Origin: Jannaschia sp. M317
Lineage (GTDB): Bacteria; Pseudomonadota; Alphaproteobacteria; Rhodobacterales; Rhodobacteraceae
Length of the DNA stretch: 64,000 nt
Assembly (NCBI RefSeq): GCF_025141175.1
Contig: NZ_CP081155.1
Coordinates: 3,129,001 to 3,193,000, forward strand
Direction of reading: 5' to 3'
The position numbers were made by a program, and so were the translations under genes. The first letter of the stretch is position 1. Every line of letters starts with the position of its first letter. The notes below the pieces were generated by a model. The model was not told where the DNA came from. It searched no databases and saw only the letters and a program-made list of their open reading frames with translations. Below, piece after piece: positions 45,772 through 55,192 of this stretch.

Positions 45772-46341
45772 ATGTTCTATCGCGATGAGCGCCTGGCGCT
45801 GTTTATCGATGGTTCGAACCTTTATGCCGCCGCCAAGGCGCTTGGTTACGACATCGACTATAAACTGCTGCGTCAGGAATTTGTCAGGCGTGGCAAGCTG
45901 TTGCGCGCCTTCTACTACACGGCCCTGTTGGAAAACGAAGAATATTCGCCCATTCGTCCATTGGTTGACTGGCTGCAATACAACGGCTTTTCCATGGTCA
46001 CGAAACCGGCCAAGGAATTCACCGACAGCCAGGGCCGCCGCAAGGTCAAGGGCAACATGGACATCGAGCTGACGGTCGATGCCCTGGAGACGGCAGAACA
46101 TGTCGATCACATTGTCTTGTTTTCCGGCGACGGTGATTTCCGCCCATTGGTGGCCGCGCTTCAGCGTAAGGGCGTGCGGGTGTCCGTCTGTTCGACCGTG
46201 CGCAGCCAGCCGCCCATGATCGCCGACGATCTGCGCCGCCAGGCCGATAATTTCATCGAACTGGACGAATTGCGCGACGCCATCGGCCGCCCCCCGCGCG
46301 AGGTTCCCCCGGCACAACAGGCCGAGATCGCCGCCGGCTGA
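45772..46341 (+). CDS. NYN-domain (LabA/DUF88) protein
   Basis: The 189-residue protein has a PIN-like NYN domain with the acidic triad region: LALFIDGSNLYAAAK, GNMDIELTVDALE, and VLFSGDGDFRPLVAALQRKG. NYN domains are often RNases or bind RNA; a role here is not known. The C-terminal 20 residues are Pro/Ala-rich. The gene is divergent from folK and has AAGGAA-type SD. Confidence 0.9.
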   Translation: MFYRDERLALFIDGSNLYAAAKALGYDIDYKLLRQEFVRRGKLLRAFYYTALLENEEYSPIRPLVDWLQYNGFSMVTKPAKEFTDSQGRRKVKGNMDIELTVDALETAEHVDHIVLFSGDGDFRPLVAALQRKGVRVSVCSTVRSQPPMIADDLRRQADNFIELDELRDAIGRPPREVPPAQQAEIAAG

Positions 46342-46487
46342 CGCAGACACGGCCCGCTCAAGTTTTGCGCGCACCCGCCCCAGTTTCGGGCGCGCGCTCC
46401 TCCCGGGTGCGATTTTCCACCCCGGTCCCTTGCTCTTTGTCCGATCGGCCCATCCATCCTGTCGCGGGACATCAAGAGGATACCAAG

Positions 46488-46901
46488 ATGACAATCGAAC
46501 AGACCGCACGCGATTTCTTCGAGGCCTGTGAGACGGGTAAAGGTTGGGATGTCTGCAAGGGCTACTGCCACGAAGACGGCAGCTTCGCCTGCCAGGCCGA
46601 TGCTCTGGCGGAGGTCACGACCCTCGCCGATTATGCCGCCTGGATGCAGGGCCTGCTGACGCCGATCCCGGATGGCCACTACGAGTTGACCGCCTTCGGG
46701 ACCGACGCGGATCGGCAAACTGTGGTCGCCAGCGCGATCTTCAAGGGCACACAGTCCGGCCCCGGTGGCCCTGTGGAGCCGACAGGCAAAGCCGTCGCCT
46801 CCGACTATGCCTATGTCATGCAGTTTGAGGACGACAAGATCCGACACATGACGAAGATCTGGAACGACACCCTGGCTCTACGGCAGCTCGGCTGGGTCTG
46901 A
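46488..46901 (+). CDS. NTF2-like (SnoaL-type) protein
   Basis: A 137-residue single-domain protein with the alpha+beta cone pattern of the SnoaL/NTF2 superfamily (helix TIEQTARDFFEACETGKGW, then DYAAWMQGLL, and beta-strands ending YVMQFEDDKIRHMTKIWNDTLALRQLGW). Function not predicted. AGAGGA lies about nine bases before ATG 46488. It follows the NYN gene after 146 bases. Confidence 0.82.
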   Translation: MTIEQTARDFFEACETGKGWDVCKGYCHEDGSFACQADALAEVTTLADYAAWMQGLLTPIPDGHYELTAFGTDADRQTVVASAIFKGTQSGPGGPVEPTGKAVASDYAYVMQFEDDKIRHMTKIWNDTLALRQLGWV

Positions 46902-46934
46902 CGCCGGCTTCTTGCCACAGGCCCGCGCCTGCCG

Positions 46935-47558
46935 TCAGCTTCGCGGTGGACGCGCCCGGAACGACGGCAGGCGCCACCCATACCGGATGGAGCCCGCCCG
47001 CAGCCCGAAGGTGACGGCGGCGCAGGCCGCCAGCACCGGCCATTGTCCTGCCCCCAACTCTCGCGCCAGGACGGCTGCGGCCCCTCCGGCCAGGGCTGCG
47101 GTCACATAAAGCTCGCCCTGTTTCAGGACCAGCGGCACCTCGTTGCAGACAACATCGCGCATCAGCCCGCCCATGGACCCGGTGACGATCCCCATCACCA
47201 ACTGCACCCAGATGCCTTGCCCCAGGCCAGCCGCGACCCCGACACCGGCGGCCACGGCCACCGACAGGGCCACGGCGTCCAGCCAGACGATCCAGGTCAG
47301 CCGCGATTGCAAAAGATGGTGGGTGAAGAAGACGATCAAGGCGACCAGGGCCGCCAGGGCGACCGGCGTGCCATCGGCGATCCAGAACACCGGGTCGCGG
47401 CCCAACAACAGGTCGCGTACGGTGCCGCCCCCCACCGCCGTCAGGCAGGCAACGAAGGCAAATCCCACAACGTCCAGCTGCGCGCGCGCACCGACCAGCG
47501 CGCCGGTGATGGCAAAGACCAGGACGGAGGCGAGGTCGAGCGCGGTGATCAGCGTCAT
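46935..47558 (-). CDS. YicG-type (UPF0126/TRIC) membrane protein
   Basis: The 207-residue protein has about seven helices and two UPF0126 repeats: VFAITGALVGARAQLD with GGGTVRDLLLGRDPVFW, then GSMGGLMRDVVCNEVP. UPF0126 proteins are prokaryotic relatives of TRIC cation channels and glycine or neutral amino-acid transporters. The start ATG 47558 overlaps the NUDIX stop by four bases. Confidence 0.9.
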   Translation of the reverse strand: MTLITALDLASVLVFAITGALVGARAQLDVVGFAFVACLTAVGGGTVRDLLLGRDPVFWIADGTPVALAALVALIVFFTHHLLQSRLTWIVWLDAVALSVAVAAGVGVAAGLGQGIWVQLVMGIVTGSMGGLMRDVVCNEVPLVLKQGELYVTAALAGGAAAVLARELGAGQWPVLAACAAVTFGLRAGSIRYGWRLPSFRARPPRS

Positions 47559-48010
47559 GGCAGGTCTATCCTCAGGTCGGGGTGCGGCGTGGTATCCCAA
47601 AAGGTGGCGCGGATGTCGCGCAGCAGGCGGCGCTGATTGGGAAACGCGACGCGGGCTTCGGCATCCGGCAGGGACAGCCAGCGCGCCGCGTCGTGTTCAG
47701 CATTCAGCCGAGGCTCCGCCCCCGGTCCCACACGGGCCACGAACACCACGCCGGTGACGATGCGGTCGCGGGCGGGCAGATAGAATTGCTCCAGGCAGTC
47801 GGCGGACCAGAGGCTGTCGGGGCGCAGGCCCGTCTCCTCGGCCAGTTCGCGCACGGCTGCCTGCCAGGCGGTTTCTCCGGGTTCGATCTTGCCCACGACC
47901 TGCGACCAGGCCCCGCGCGGCGGATGCACCCGGCGGAGCAGCAGGACCTCGGGGGTCTCCGCACCGTCGCGCAGAACAAAGACGGAGGCGATCTCTGCCA
48001 TCGTGCTCAT
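47555..48010 (-). CDS. NUDIX hydrolase
   Basis: The 151-residue protein has a complete NUDIX box, GKIEPGETAWQAAVRELAEE followed by TGL (about residues 40-62), for Mg-dependent cleavage of a nucleoside diphosphate linked to X. Substrate is unknown. The C-terminal region has PNQRRLLRDIRATFW. It overlaps the YicG-type gene; 217 bases without a gene separate it from rnhA. Confidence 0.92.
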   Translation of the reverse strand: MSTMAEIASVFVLRDGAETPEVLLLRRVHPPRGAWSQVVGKIEPGETAWQAAVRELAEETGLRPDSLWSADCLEQFYLPARDRIVTGVVFVARVGPGAEPRLNAEHDAARWLSLPDAEARVAFPNQRRLLRDIRATFWDTTPHPDLRIDLP

Positions 48011-48227
48011 CCCCGTCCCCGGATCGTGGCGCGCGCCCGGCGGGTGCGCGGGGCAAAGGGGGGCGGATCATCCGCCGCGCCCGGACGACTGTCGTCGCCG
48101 ACGGGGCCTTTCCGGGGCACCGCGGCGGGGGCAATCCCCCCCTTGCCCCCTTGCGCCCCCGCATGCGCAGGGTGGCACGCCAGAACCGCCGCGCCGCGTC
48201 GCACCACCGGACAGGCGACCGGGCGCA

Positions 48228-48689
48228 TCAGCCCTTCTTTGGCTTGAACGGGGCCATTCCGGCGCGGGCCAGGGCATCGGCGCGCTCATTCTCGGGATGG
48301 CCGGCGTGGCCCTTGACCCATTTCCAGTCGACCGAGTGGCGGGCTTGCGCGTCGTCCAGCCTGCGCCACAAATCCTCGTTCTTGACCGGCTTGCGGGTCG
48401 AGGTCTTCCAGCCGTTCCGCTTCCACCCGTGCAGCCAGGCGGTGATGCCGCCCTTCACATAGGCGCTGTCGGTCACGACGGTCAGGGTCGAGGGCCGCTC
48501 CAACGCCTCCAGCGCCGAAATCGCGGCCATCAGTTCCATGCGGTTGTTGGTGGTCTCGGGCTCGCCGCCCTTCAACTCCCGCTCTTTTACGACGGCCCCG
48601 TCGCGGGTCGCGACCAGCAACGCGCCCCAGCCCCCCGGCCCCGGATTGCCGGAACAGGCCCCGTCGGTATAGGCAATCAATTCAGGCAC
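48228..48689 (-). CDS. rnhA: Ribonuclease HI
   Basis: The 153-residue enzyme degrades RNA in RNA-DNA hybrids. Catalytic acidic residues are in [16 protein letters not shown] (Asp), [12 protein letters not shown] (Glu) and [11 protein letters not shown] (Asp), with the His of the C-terminal loop in [14 protein letters not shown]. It starts with GTG and overlaps the methyltransferase stop by eight bases. Confidence 0.96.
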   Translation of the reverse strand: MPELIAYTDGACSGNPGPGGWGALLVATRDGAVVKERELKGGEPETTNNRMELMAAISALEALERPSTLTVVTDSAYVKGGITAWLHGWKRNGWKTSTRKPVKNEDLWRRLDDAQARHSVDWKWVKGHAGHPENERADALARAGMAPFKPKKG

Positions 48690-49269
48690 GGGCAGTCACC
48701 GTGACATAGGGGTCATCGGTCCTGGCCAGCCCCTTGCCGTGGCCATGGCGTATCGTCGTGACGGTCAATCCCGCCTCCTTCATCCAGAATGTCAGCTCCG
48801 CCTCGGTGACGTAAGCATAGTGGCGCCCCAGCGCGTCGCGCCCTTCACCGGTGCCGGTCTTCATCGCGATATAGACCGCACCGCCCGGGCGTGTGGCGCG
48901 GGCCATTCGGGTGATCAGGTCCGGCAGGTCGGCCCGCCGCGCGTGCAGCAGCGAAAAGCTGGCCCAAAGCCCGTCGTAGGCCGCCGTCGCGGTCAGCGCA
49001 TCGAAGCTGTGCCGTTGCGCCGTGACGCCCGCGTGCCGGGCCGCCAGGGCAACCATTTCAGGCGCGGCGTCCCAGGCGGTGACGTCAAAGCCGCGCGCGG
49101 CCAGCCATGCCGCCATGCCACCCGGTCCGCACCCCAGGTCCAGCACCTGCCCGCCGGGCGCCAGGAGGTCGGCAAAATCGATCAGGTCCTGCGGGATATC
49201 CCCGTCGAAGACGGCAGCGTAGGTGTCTGCCTGTTCGGCGTAGACGCGCAGCGTCCGCGCGTCCGTCAC
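48682..49269 (-). CDS. SAM-dependent methyltransferase, class I
   Basis: A 195-residue class I methyltransferase with motif [20 protein letters not shown] and motif II-like [25 protein letters not shown] is the later strand. The substrate is not predictable. The GTG at 49269 overlaps the stop of the DUF3429 gene by four bases, so the two are coupled. Confidence 0.9.
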   Translation of the reverse strand: MTDARTLRVYAEQADTYAAVFDGDIPQDLIDFADLLAPGGQVLDLGCGPGGMAAWLAARGFDVTAWDAAPEMVALAARHAGVTAQRHSFDALTATAAYDGLWASFSLLHARRADLPDLITRMARATRPGGAVYIAMKTGTGEGRDALGRHYAYVTEAELTFWMKEAGLTVTTIRHGHGKGLARTDDPYVTVTARA

Positions 49270-49721
49270 AACACCACCGGCAACAGACAGGCCACGACGC
49301 CCGCCGTCAGGATCATCCGCAGCTTCATCCACCAGCGCGGGGCCAAGCCCTGCTGCCAGAACAGCCAGTCCAACCCCAGCAACCCCACGAACCCGGCGAT
49401 CAACGCGATGCCCGCCGACACCGGCCCGCCCCCGGTCATGAAGAACGCCCAGAGCGCGGGCAGCACCGACAGGGCATAGCCCGTGGCGGCCACGCGCCCC
49501 TCGGCGCGGGTTGCGAACCCCCAGAGAACACCGGACATGAACGACAGGATGACGGAGCCATAGAACAGGCCCACGTAGGGCCCGACAAAACGCGGGCCGA
49601 TCCACTGCGCCGTGAGTGTGGCAAGCATGGGCGACCAGATGGTGACTGCGCCCCAGGCGAACGGCAACAACCCGGCCAGGCCAAGGATCAGGGCAAAGAA
49701 AGGGATGCGGTCAGACGACAT
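49266..49721 (-). CDS. DUF3429 membrane protein
   Basis: A 151-residue protein with four or five helices, starting MSSDRIPFFALILGLAGLLPF and containing YGSVILSFMSGVLWGFATR, the DUF3429 signature. Function unknown. Its start at ATG 49721 is supported by homologous N-termini from memory; upstream in-frame sequence is unrelated. It is coupled to the methyltransferase gene. Confidence 0.85.
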   Translation of the reverse strand: MSSDRIPFFALILGLAGLLPFAWGAVTIWSPMLATLTAQWIGPRFVGPYVGLFYGSVILSFMSGVLWGFATRAEGRVAATGYALSVLPALWAFFMTGGGPVSAGIALIAGFVGLLGLDWLFWQQGLAPRWWMKLRMILTAGVVACLLPVVL

Positions 49722-49794
49722 GCCGTGCAGATGCCATGTCCCGCCCAAGGGGGCAAACCCATTCCCGACAGGGGCCTGCGGGGGTCTGCAGGAC

Positions 49795-50412
49795 CTATGC
49801 CTTTTCCAGCACCAACCGCCCGGCCAGGGCCGCAAAGATCATCGCAAAGGACCGGTTGAGCCAGGCCATGACGCGGGTGCTCGACATCAGCCAGTCGCGG
49901 AAATGGCTGGCGAACAGGCCATAGGCCGCGAACGTCGCGAAGGTCATCACCATGAAGGTCGCGCCCATGGCCGCCAGTTCCAGCGAGGCCGTGTCCGGGT
50001 TGCCGGACAGGAACGGCGGCAGCAGCGCCAGAAAGAAGATCGACAGCTTCGGGTTGAGCGCGTTGATCAGCACCCCGCGCCAGGCCACGCGCCACAGCGG
50101 CTCTGCCACACGGTCCGCCGGCCTCACGGCCAGCGCGCCCGTCTGGCGCAGCGCGCCCCAGGCCATCCACAGAAGATAGGCCACCCCGGCAAGCTTGACG
50201 GCCGTGAACAGCACAGCCGAGGCATGCAAAAGCGCGGCAAGCCCCAGTCCGGCGGCGGCAAGCGCGGGCAGAATGCTGAGCGTGCAGCCCGTGGCGGCGG
50301 CCAGCGCGGCGGCACGGCCCCGGCCCAGCCCCATGGCCAGCGTATAGATCGCCCCGGTGCCGGGGGTGAGAACGACCACAAGGGCGGTCAACAGGAATTG
50401 GATCGAAAGCAT
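49795..50412 (-). CDS. LysE/RhtB-family amino-acid exporter
   Basis: A 205-residue exporter of about six helices with the LysE pattern: ALVVVLTPGTGAIYTLAMGLGRGR near the N-terminus and WRGVLINALNPKLSIFFLALLPPF in the middle. Family members export lysine, homoserine, threonine or related compounds. The start is ATG 50412 (MLSIQF). Confidence 0.92.
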   Translation of the reverse strand: MLSIQFLLTALVVVLTPGTGAIYTLAMGLGRGRAAALAAATGCTLSILPALAAAGLGLAALLHASAVLFTAVKLAGVAYLLWMAWGALRQTGALAVRPADRVAEPLWRVAWRGVLINALNPKLSIFFLALLPPFLSGNPDTASLELAAMGATFMVMTFATFAAYGLFASHFRDWLMSSTRVMAWLNRSFAMIFAALAGRLVLEKA

Positions 50413-50461
50413 GAGGGGACCCTGCCCGAGGCGACACCATCGGGCAAGGTCAGCGTGGCCC

Positions 50462-50587
50462 CTAGTTGTCCAGCGGGGCGTCGATACGCACCGGCATTGC
50501 ATCAGCCGAAATCGCCTGCGGCAGGATCGCGACCGACATGAGCAGGGTTAGCAGCATCGTCAGGGGAATGGTCAGTGTGTAGGGCAT
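50462..50587 (-). CDS. Possible small secreted peptide
   Basis: A 41-residue frame, MPYTLTIPLTMLLTLLMSVA at the start, then ILPQAISADAMPVRIDAPLDN, resembles a signal peptide or single-span anchor followed by a short tail. GGAG lies six bases before the ATG; an ATG four codons upstream is possible. No family is recognised. It lies 49 bases upstream of the LysE gene. Confidence 0.35.
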   Translation of the reverse strand: MPYTLTIPLTMLLTLLMSVAILPQAISADAMPVRIDAPLDN

Positions 50588-50755
50588 CGTCGTCTCCATC
50601 GGCAGAGGGATGCGGCATCGGCCGCCTATGCACTGACAATAGCGGTGCGGCATCCGGTCGCATAACCACATCTGATCACGGATCGCGGCGCAGACGTGAG
50701 CGCCCCCTGCGCGCGTCGCTTGTCCAAGGCTCAGCCGATGCTTCGGTCCGGGACC

Positions 50756-50990
50756 ATGACCCGCTCCGTCGCCCAGGTCGCAGTGATCCTGTTGGCCGCG
50801 CCACACGCCTGGGCGCAGTTCTGTCACAGCAGCCATGGCGGGGCCTGCGTGCCGGTGGACGTTGCAGACGTGGATTGCGCGGGCGGCAACGGGGCTGGAC
50901 CGGCCCTTTGCGCAGGAACCGCTGCGGGGGGTCGGGCCGGACGTCTACCAGTTGGACCGCGACGGCGGCGCGATCGCGTGCGACCGCCCG
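50756..50990 (+). pseudogene. Frameshifted secreted excalibur-like (calcium-binding type) protein
   Basis: The frame starting MTRSVAQVAVILLAAPHAWA has a signal peptide, then HSSHGGACVPVD and DVDCAGGNGAGPA. At this point the expected continuation is found one frame over, as FAQEPLRGVGPDVYQLDRDGG and AIACD. Removing one C from the CCC run near 50903-50905 would join them into the usual layout CAGGxGNGP...VGPDVYxLDxDGDGxxC. The downstream frame also lacks an early stop after CD. A sequencing error or true frameshift cannot be distinguished. The 3' end overlaps the GNAT gene on the other strand. Confidence 0.5.
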
Positions 50991-50997
50991 GCGGCGG

Positions 50998-51813
50998 TCA
51001 CTTGGTCATGCGCCCGCCCGGCAACAGGGCGGGATCGGCAAGCCCCAGGACCGCGGTGTCCGTTTCAGACAGGGCCGCGCGGCGGCAGATCGCCTCCGAC
51101 GGGGCATTGCCCGGCTCTACCCCGGTAAAGAAGGTGCTGAAGCCGTAACGGTCCGCCATGCGCAGCGTGACCTCTGCCCCCAGTCGCAGGGACAGGCGCG
51201 CGCCCCGGCGGTCGGGGTGGGTCGCCAGCATCCCCCACCAGCAGGTCGTCGCCCCCTGCGGGTGATCGGGGTGGTAATAGGCCGCCGCCGCCGCACAGGC
51301 CACGACGCGGCCCGACGGCTCGACGGCCAACAAGGCGGCACCGGGCCGGGTGGCCCCGGTCAACACGTCCAGCGCGGGCGGCAGGACGCCACAACCCAGC
51401 GCCATCTCACCAAAGGCGGCAAGGACATCGTCCGGCGTTTCCGCATCCAGCCAGACCATCGACAGGTCGCCCGGCCAGCCGTCGCCCGCCACCTCCTTGC
51501 GCGCCGCGTCCACCACAGGCGCACCCCCTGCCCAGATCGCATAGTGCACAACGCCCAGGCCAAGGGCCTCGGCCTGCTGCCGGAGGGTGGAAACGGAGGA
51601 GTGCGGGACGTTGCAGCAACTGCCGTTGCCCTGCAGCCGGGCCAACGACACCAGACGGCCCAACCCCTCCGGGTCGGGCGCGGCCAGGCCGACGGTGCGT
51701 CCATAATAGGTCAGCCCCGGATCGTCGCCCAGCAGGTCGAACATCGCCCGCCCCCGCGCCAGAAGCGCGCGTTGCGCGTCATTTCCAAGGTCCTGCCGAT
51801 CGTCTGTGCCCAT
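50998..51813 (-). CDS. GNAT-family acetyltransferase
   Basis: A 271-residue protein whose C-terminal half resembles the GNAT fold: LLAVEPSGRVVACAAAAAYY, GMLATHPDRRGARLSLRLGAEV (motif A, R-x-x-G-x-x/A region) and FFTGVEPGNAPSEAICRRAAL. The N-terminal half may be a second GNAT-like lobe. The substrate is unknown. It lies 34 bases downstream of ispH. Confidence 0.8.
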   Translation of the reverse strand: MGTDDRQDLGNDAQRALLARGRAMFDLLGDDPGLTYYGRTVGLAAPDPEGLGRLVSLARLQGNGSCCNVPHSSVSTLRQQAEALGLGVVHYAIWAGGAPVVDAARKEVAGDGWPGDLSMVWLDAETPDDVLAAFGEMALGCGVLPPALDVLTGATRPGAALLAVEPSGRVVACAAAAAYYHPDHPQGATTCWWGMLATHPDRRGARLSLRLGAEVTLRMADRYGFSTFFTGVEPGNAPSEAICRRAALSETDTAVLGLADPALLPGGRMTK

Positions 51814-51847
51814 GATGCCGCCCCCTGCGGGGCAAATCGTGCAACGG

Positions 51848-52798
51848 TCAGGCCGGTTCGCGCAAGACGCGCGGCACCTTGAATTCCACGTTTTCCTCGG
51901 CGGTGACGACCTTTTCGACCGTCATGTCGTAGCGGTCACCAAAGGCAGCCACCACCTCGTCGATCAGAACCTCGGGGGCCGAGGCGCCTGCCGTGATCCC
52001 GACGGACCCGATACCGTCAAGCGCGCGCCAATCGATATCCGTCGCCCGCTGCACCAATTGCGCATAGGCACAGCCCGCACGCGCGCCCACCTCGACCAGC
52101 CGCCTGGAGTTCGAGGAATTCGGGGCCCCCACCACGAGGATGGCGTCGCACTTGGGGGCCATCACCTTCACCGCTTCCTGTCGGTTGGTGGTGGCATAGC
52201 AGATGTCTTCCTTGTGGGGGCCGACGATGGCCGGGAACCGCGCCTGAAGTGCGGCCACGACCTCGGCCGTGTCGTCGACGGACAAGGTGGTCTGGGTGAT
52301 GAAGGCCAGGCGTTCAGGGTCCCGCGGGGTCAGGGTCGCGACATCGGCGGGGGTTTCGACCAACAAAACCTCCCCTTCGGGGAGCTGGCCCATGGTGCCC
52401 ACCGTTTCCGGGTGACCGGCATGACCGATCATCACCATTTGCAGGCCGTTGTCGTGATGGCGCGCGGCTTCCAGATGGACCTTCGAGACCAGCGGACAGG
52501 TTGCATCGACAAAGACCATCTCTCGCGCCTGGGCGGCGGCGGGGACGGATTTCGGAACGCCGTGGGCCGAGAAAATCACCGGGCGGTCGGGCGGACATTC
52601 CTCCAACTCCTCGACGAAAACGGCCCCCTTGTCGCGCAGCCCGTCCACGACGAAGCGGTTGTGCACGATCTCGTGGCGGACGTAGACGGGCGCGCCCCAT
52701 TTCTCCAACGCCAGTTCGACGATCTTGATGGCGCGGTCCACACCGGCGCAGAACCCGCGCGGCGCGGCAAGGTAAAGGGTCAGGGGCGGCTTCGTCAT
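51848..52798 (-). CDS. ispH: 4-hydroxy-3-methylbut-2-enyl diphosphate reductase
   Basis: The 316-residue iron-sulfur enzyme makes IPP and DMAPP, the last step of the MEP pathway. Its three cluster Cys lie in [15 protein letters not shown] (N-terminal), [13 protein letters not shown] and [28 protein letters not shown] and [16 protein letters not shown] also match. It follows the small GNAT gene by 24 bases. Confidence 0.96.
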   Translation of the reverse strand: MTKPPLTLYLAAPRGFCAGVDRAIKIVELALEKWGAPVYVRHEIVHNRFVVDGLRDKGAVFVEELEECPPDRPVIFSAHGVPKSVPAAAQAREMVFVDATCPLVSKVHLEAARHHDNGLQMVMIGHAGHPETVGTMGQLPEGEVLLVETPADVATLTPRDPERLAFITQTTLSVDDTAEVVAALQARFPAIVGPHKEDICYATTNRQEAVKVMAPKCDAILVVGAPNSSNSRRLVEVGARAGCAYAQLVQRATDIDWRALDGIGSVGITAGASAPEVLIDEVVAAFGDRYDMTVEKVVTAEENVEFKVPRVLREPA

Positions 52799-52822
52799 CG
52801 GCGGTCTCCTTCGTAGTCGGAC

Positions 52823-53254
52823 CTAAGGATCGGCGGGCGTCCCGTCCAGTGGCAGGGTGGCGCGGCGGTAGGTCACGCCAGACTTGTCAAAGGGCACCCC
52901 CGAAAGCGTAAAGCCCAGCCGCGTATAGAACGCCCCTGCGGTCACACGCGCGTCACACCACAGCAGGCGCGCGCCCTGGGCGGCCAGATGTCGCGCCCCC
53001 GCCCGCACCAGACGCGCGCCGATCCCCTGCCCCTGCCGATCGGCAGCAACCGCCAGCTTGCGCAGCCGCGCGCCGGTCCCATCGCGATAGAAAGACCCGA
53101 CACCGATCAACCCGCCATCAAAGGCCCCAAGGTGCAGCGCGTCTGCATCCCCGTCCACCGCCAACGCCGCCAGGGGCAGATCCGGCCACAGCACCGACTG
53201 GCGCAGCGGCAACGTATCCTGCGCCGCGATCTGGCGCACCTGCGGCGCGCTCAT
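52823..53254 (-). CDS. GNAT-family N-acetyltransferase
   Basis: A 143-residue single-domain GNAT: LRKLAVAADRQGQGIGARLV is motif A with the acetyl-CoA loop, followed by LLWCDARVTAGAFYTRLGF, the motif B region. Substrate unknown. The ATG at 53254 overlaps the stop of the preceding small gene by four bases. Confidence 0.9.
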   Translation of the reverse strand: MSAPQVRQIAAQDTLPLRQSVLWPDLPLAALAVDGDADALHLGAFDGGLIGVGSFYRDGTGARLRKLAVAADRQGQGIGARLVRAGARHLAAQGARLLWCDARVTAGAFYTRLGFTLSGVPFDKSGVTYRRATLPLDGTPADP

Positions 53255-53496
53255 CGGGCGAACGCAGCCCGCATCGCCCCGCGTTCCTCGGTCACGCCCC
53301 CGGCAAAGGGCGCGCGTCCGGCCCGAGCATACCAATAGGCAGCATTGCCAGCGTCGCCTTCCACCCGGTGCAGATGGGCGTGCAGCCAGGCGCAGGCCTC
53401 GCCCCGTCCGGCCTGTGCGATGTCATGGGCCGCGTCCCAGCCGCCGGCCTCCAACGCGGCAAGGCCACGCAGGGCGGTGTCTGTATCCTCGCTCAT
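53251..53496 (-). CDS. Conserved small hypothetical protein
   Basis: An 81-residue, mostly helical protein, MSEDTDTALRGLAALEAGGW with WDAAHDIAQ, ACAWLHAHLHRVEGDAGNAAYWYARAGR. The last block recurs in a widespread proteobacterial family of unknown function. ATG 53496 overlaps the GMC oxidoreductase stop as ATGA, and its own stop overlaps the GNAT start, so the three are coupled. Confidence 0.82.
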   Translation of the reverse strand: MSEDTDTALRGLAALEAGGWDAAHDIAQAGRGEACAWLHAHLHRVEGDAGNAAYWYARAGRAPFAGGVTEERGAMRAAFAR

Positions 53497-55076
53497 GCCT
53501 CTCCCCTTTTCCGATCTTGCAGCAGCATCGCCGCCGCCTTTTCCGCGATTGCCAGAACCGGCGCATTGGTGTTGCCACTGGTAATCGTCGGCATGACGCT
53601 GGCGTCCACCACCCGCAACCCGCCGATGCCCCGCACCCGCAACCGGTCGTCCACCACACGACCCATGCCGCAAGTGCCCGTCGGATGAAAGATGGAGGAG
53701 GCATTGCGCGCCACCTCCGTCAGCAGCGTGTCACGGTCGGCGTGCCCCTCGCCGGGGCGGATTTCCCGAGGTGCATAGCGGGCCATCGGGGGTTGCCGCA
53801 TCAAGGCGCGGGTGATCTGCATGGCACGCAAGGCGGTGTTCCGGTCGACCTCCTCCGCCAGGTAATTGGGCTGGATCGAGGGGGCCTGCAACGCGTCCGG
53901 TGTCACCGCGTGGACCGAGCCGCGCGAATGGGGCCGCAGGTTGCAGACGCTGGCGGTAATCGCGTCGAACGGGTCCAGGTTCTCGCCAAAGTGTTCAAGG
54001 CTGAGCGGCTGGAAATGAAACTGCAGATCCGGCGTCGCCAGATGATCGGCAGAGCGGAGAAACGCCCCCAGCTGACTGGGGGCCATCGACAGGGGACCGG
54101 ATCGGCGGAGCGCATATTCCGCCGCAATCCGCGCCTTGCCCAGCCAGCCCGCGCTGCGCGTGTTCAGCGTCTCTGCACCGCTGACGCGAAACACCGGGCG
54201 CATCTGCAGATGATCCTGCAAATGGCCCCCTACCTGCGGCAGGTCGGCCCGCACTTCGATCCCCAGCCCCTGAAGGTGCGCGCCATCCCCCACCCCCGAC
54301 AGTTCCAGCAGGTGCGGCGAGCCGATGGCCCCCGCCGCCAGTACAACCTGCCGCGCCGCGATCCGCGTGCCGTCGGTCAGCGTGACGCCGCAGGCGCGCC
54401 CGCCGTCCAGATCGACGCGCGCCACAGGGGCGCTCACCCGGACCTCCAGGTTGGTCCGGTGCCGTACCGGATGCAGAAACGCGCGCGCCGCCGACAGCCG
54501 CCACCCGCCGCGCTGCGTCACGTGGTAATAGCCGACGCCGGCATTGTCGCCCCGGTTGAAATCAGCCACCTCCGGCACGCCGGTGGCGGTGACAGCGGCC
54601 TTGACCGCATCCAGGATCGGCCAGTGCAATCGCTGCCGATTGACGTGCAGCTCACCCTCCCGGCCATGGGCCACGTCTTCGCCGCCAAAGAACGCTTCAT
54701 GGGCGCGGAAATGCGGCAGCATGTCGTCCCATCCCCACCCGCGATGTCCGGCCTGCGCCCACCCGTCCCAATCGGCGGCCTGGCCGCGGATGTAGATCAT
54801 CCCGTTGATCGACGAACAGCCGCCCAGCACGCGCCCGCGCGGATAGGCCAACGCCCGCCCGGCCAGCCCCGGCACCGGGTCCGTCCGGAAACACCAGTCG
54901 GTGCGCGGGTTGCCCATGGTAAAGAGGTATCCGGCAGGCACATGGATCCAGGGATAGGTGTCGCGCCCGCCCGCCTCCAGCAGTAGGACGCGCGTGGCGG
55001 AATCGGCGCTCAGCCGGTTGGCCAGAAGGCACCCGGCCGTGCCCGCCCCGACAATGACGACATCACACGCTCCCAT
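53493..55076 (-). CDS. GMC-family oxidoreductase (choline dehydrogenase-like)
   Basis: The 527-residue flavoprotein has the FAD-binding VVIVGAGTAGCLLANRLS, GGCSSINGMIYIRG, and the C-terminal HPTGTCGMG and SNTNAPVLAIAEKAA (here SGNTNAPVLAI), as in BetA-like alcohol dehydrogenases. The His in HPTGTCGMG and the N in the end block are the catalytic pair. The substrate (choline or another alcohol) cannot be decided. The neighbours are not betaine genes. It starts at ATG 55076. Confidence 0.92.
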   Translation of the reverse strand: MGACDVVIVGAGTAGCLLANRLSADSATRVLLLEAGGRDTYPWIHVPAGYLFTMGNPRTDWCFRTDPVPGLAGRALAYPRGRVLGGCSSINGMIYIRGQAADWDGWAQAGHRGWGWDDMLPHFRAHEAFFGGEDVAHGREGELHVNRQRLHWPILDAVKAAVTATGVPEVADFNRGDNAGVGYYHVTQRGGWRLSAARAFLHPVRHRTNLEVRVSAPVARVDLDGGRACGVTLTDGTRIAARQVVLAAGAIGSPHLLELSGVGDGAHLQGLGIEVRADLPQVGGHLQDHLQMRPVFRVSGAETLNTRSAGWLGKARIAAEYALRRSGPLSMAPSQLGAFLRSADHLATPDLQFHFQPLSLEHFGENLDPFDAITASVCNLRPHSRGSVHAVTPDALQAPSIQPNYLAEEVDRNTALRAMQITRALMRQPPMARYAPREIRPGEGHADRDTLLTEVARNASSIFHPTGTCGMGRVVDDRLRVRGIGGLRVVDASVMPTITSGNTNAPVLAIAEKAAAMLLQDRKRGEA

Positions 55077-55192
55077 GCCCTCAGACGACCACGATGGGCC
55101 CTGTCTTGGCAATGATCCGTTCCGGGTGCCGCAGGGTCACCCCTGTTTCTCTGCTTTGAAAATATCCCGGGGGTCCGGGGGCTGGCCCCCGG

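Noticed and set aside
48011..48227. Possible gene in the gap between NUDIX and rnhA
   Set aside because: Open frames exist on both strands but are Arg/Pro/Ala-rich, without SD, domain or conserved start.
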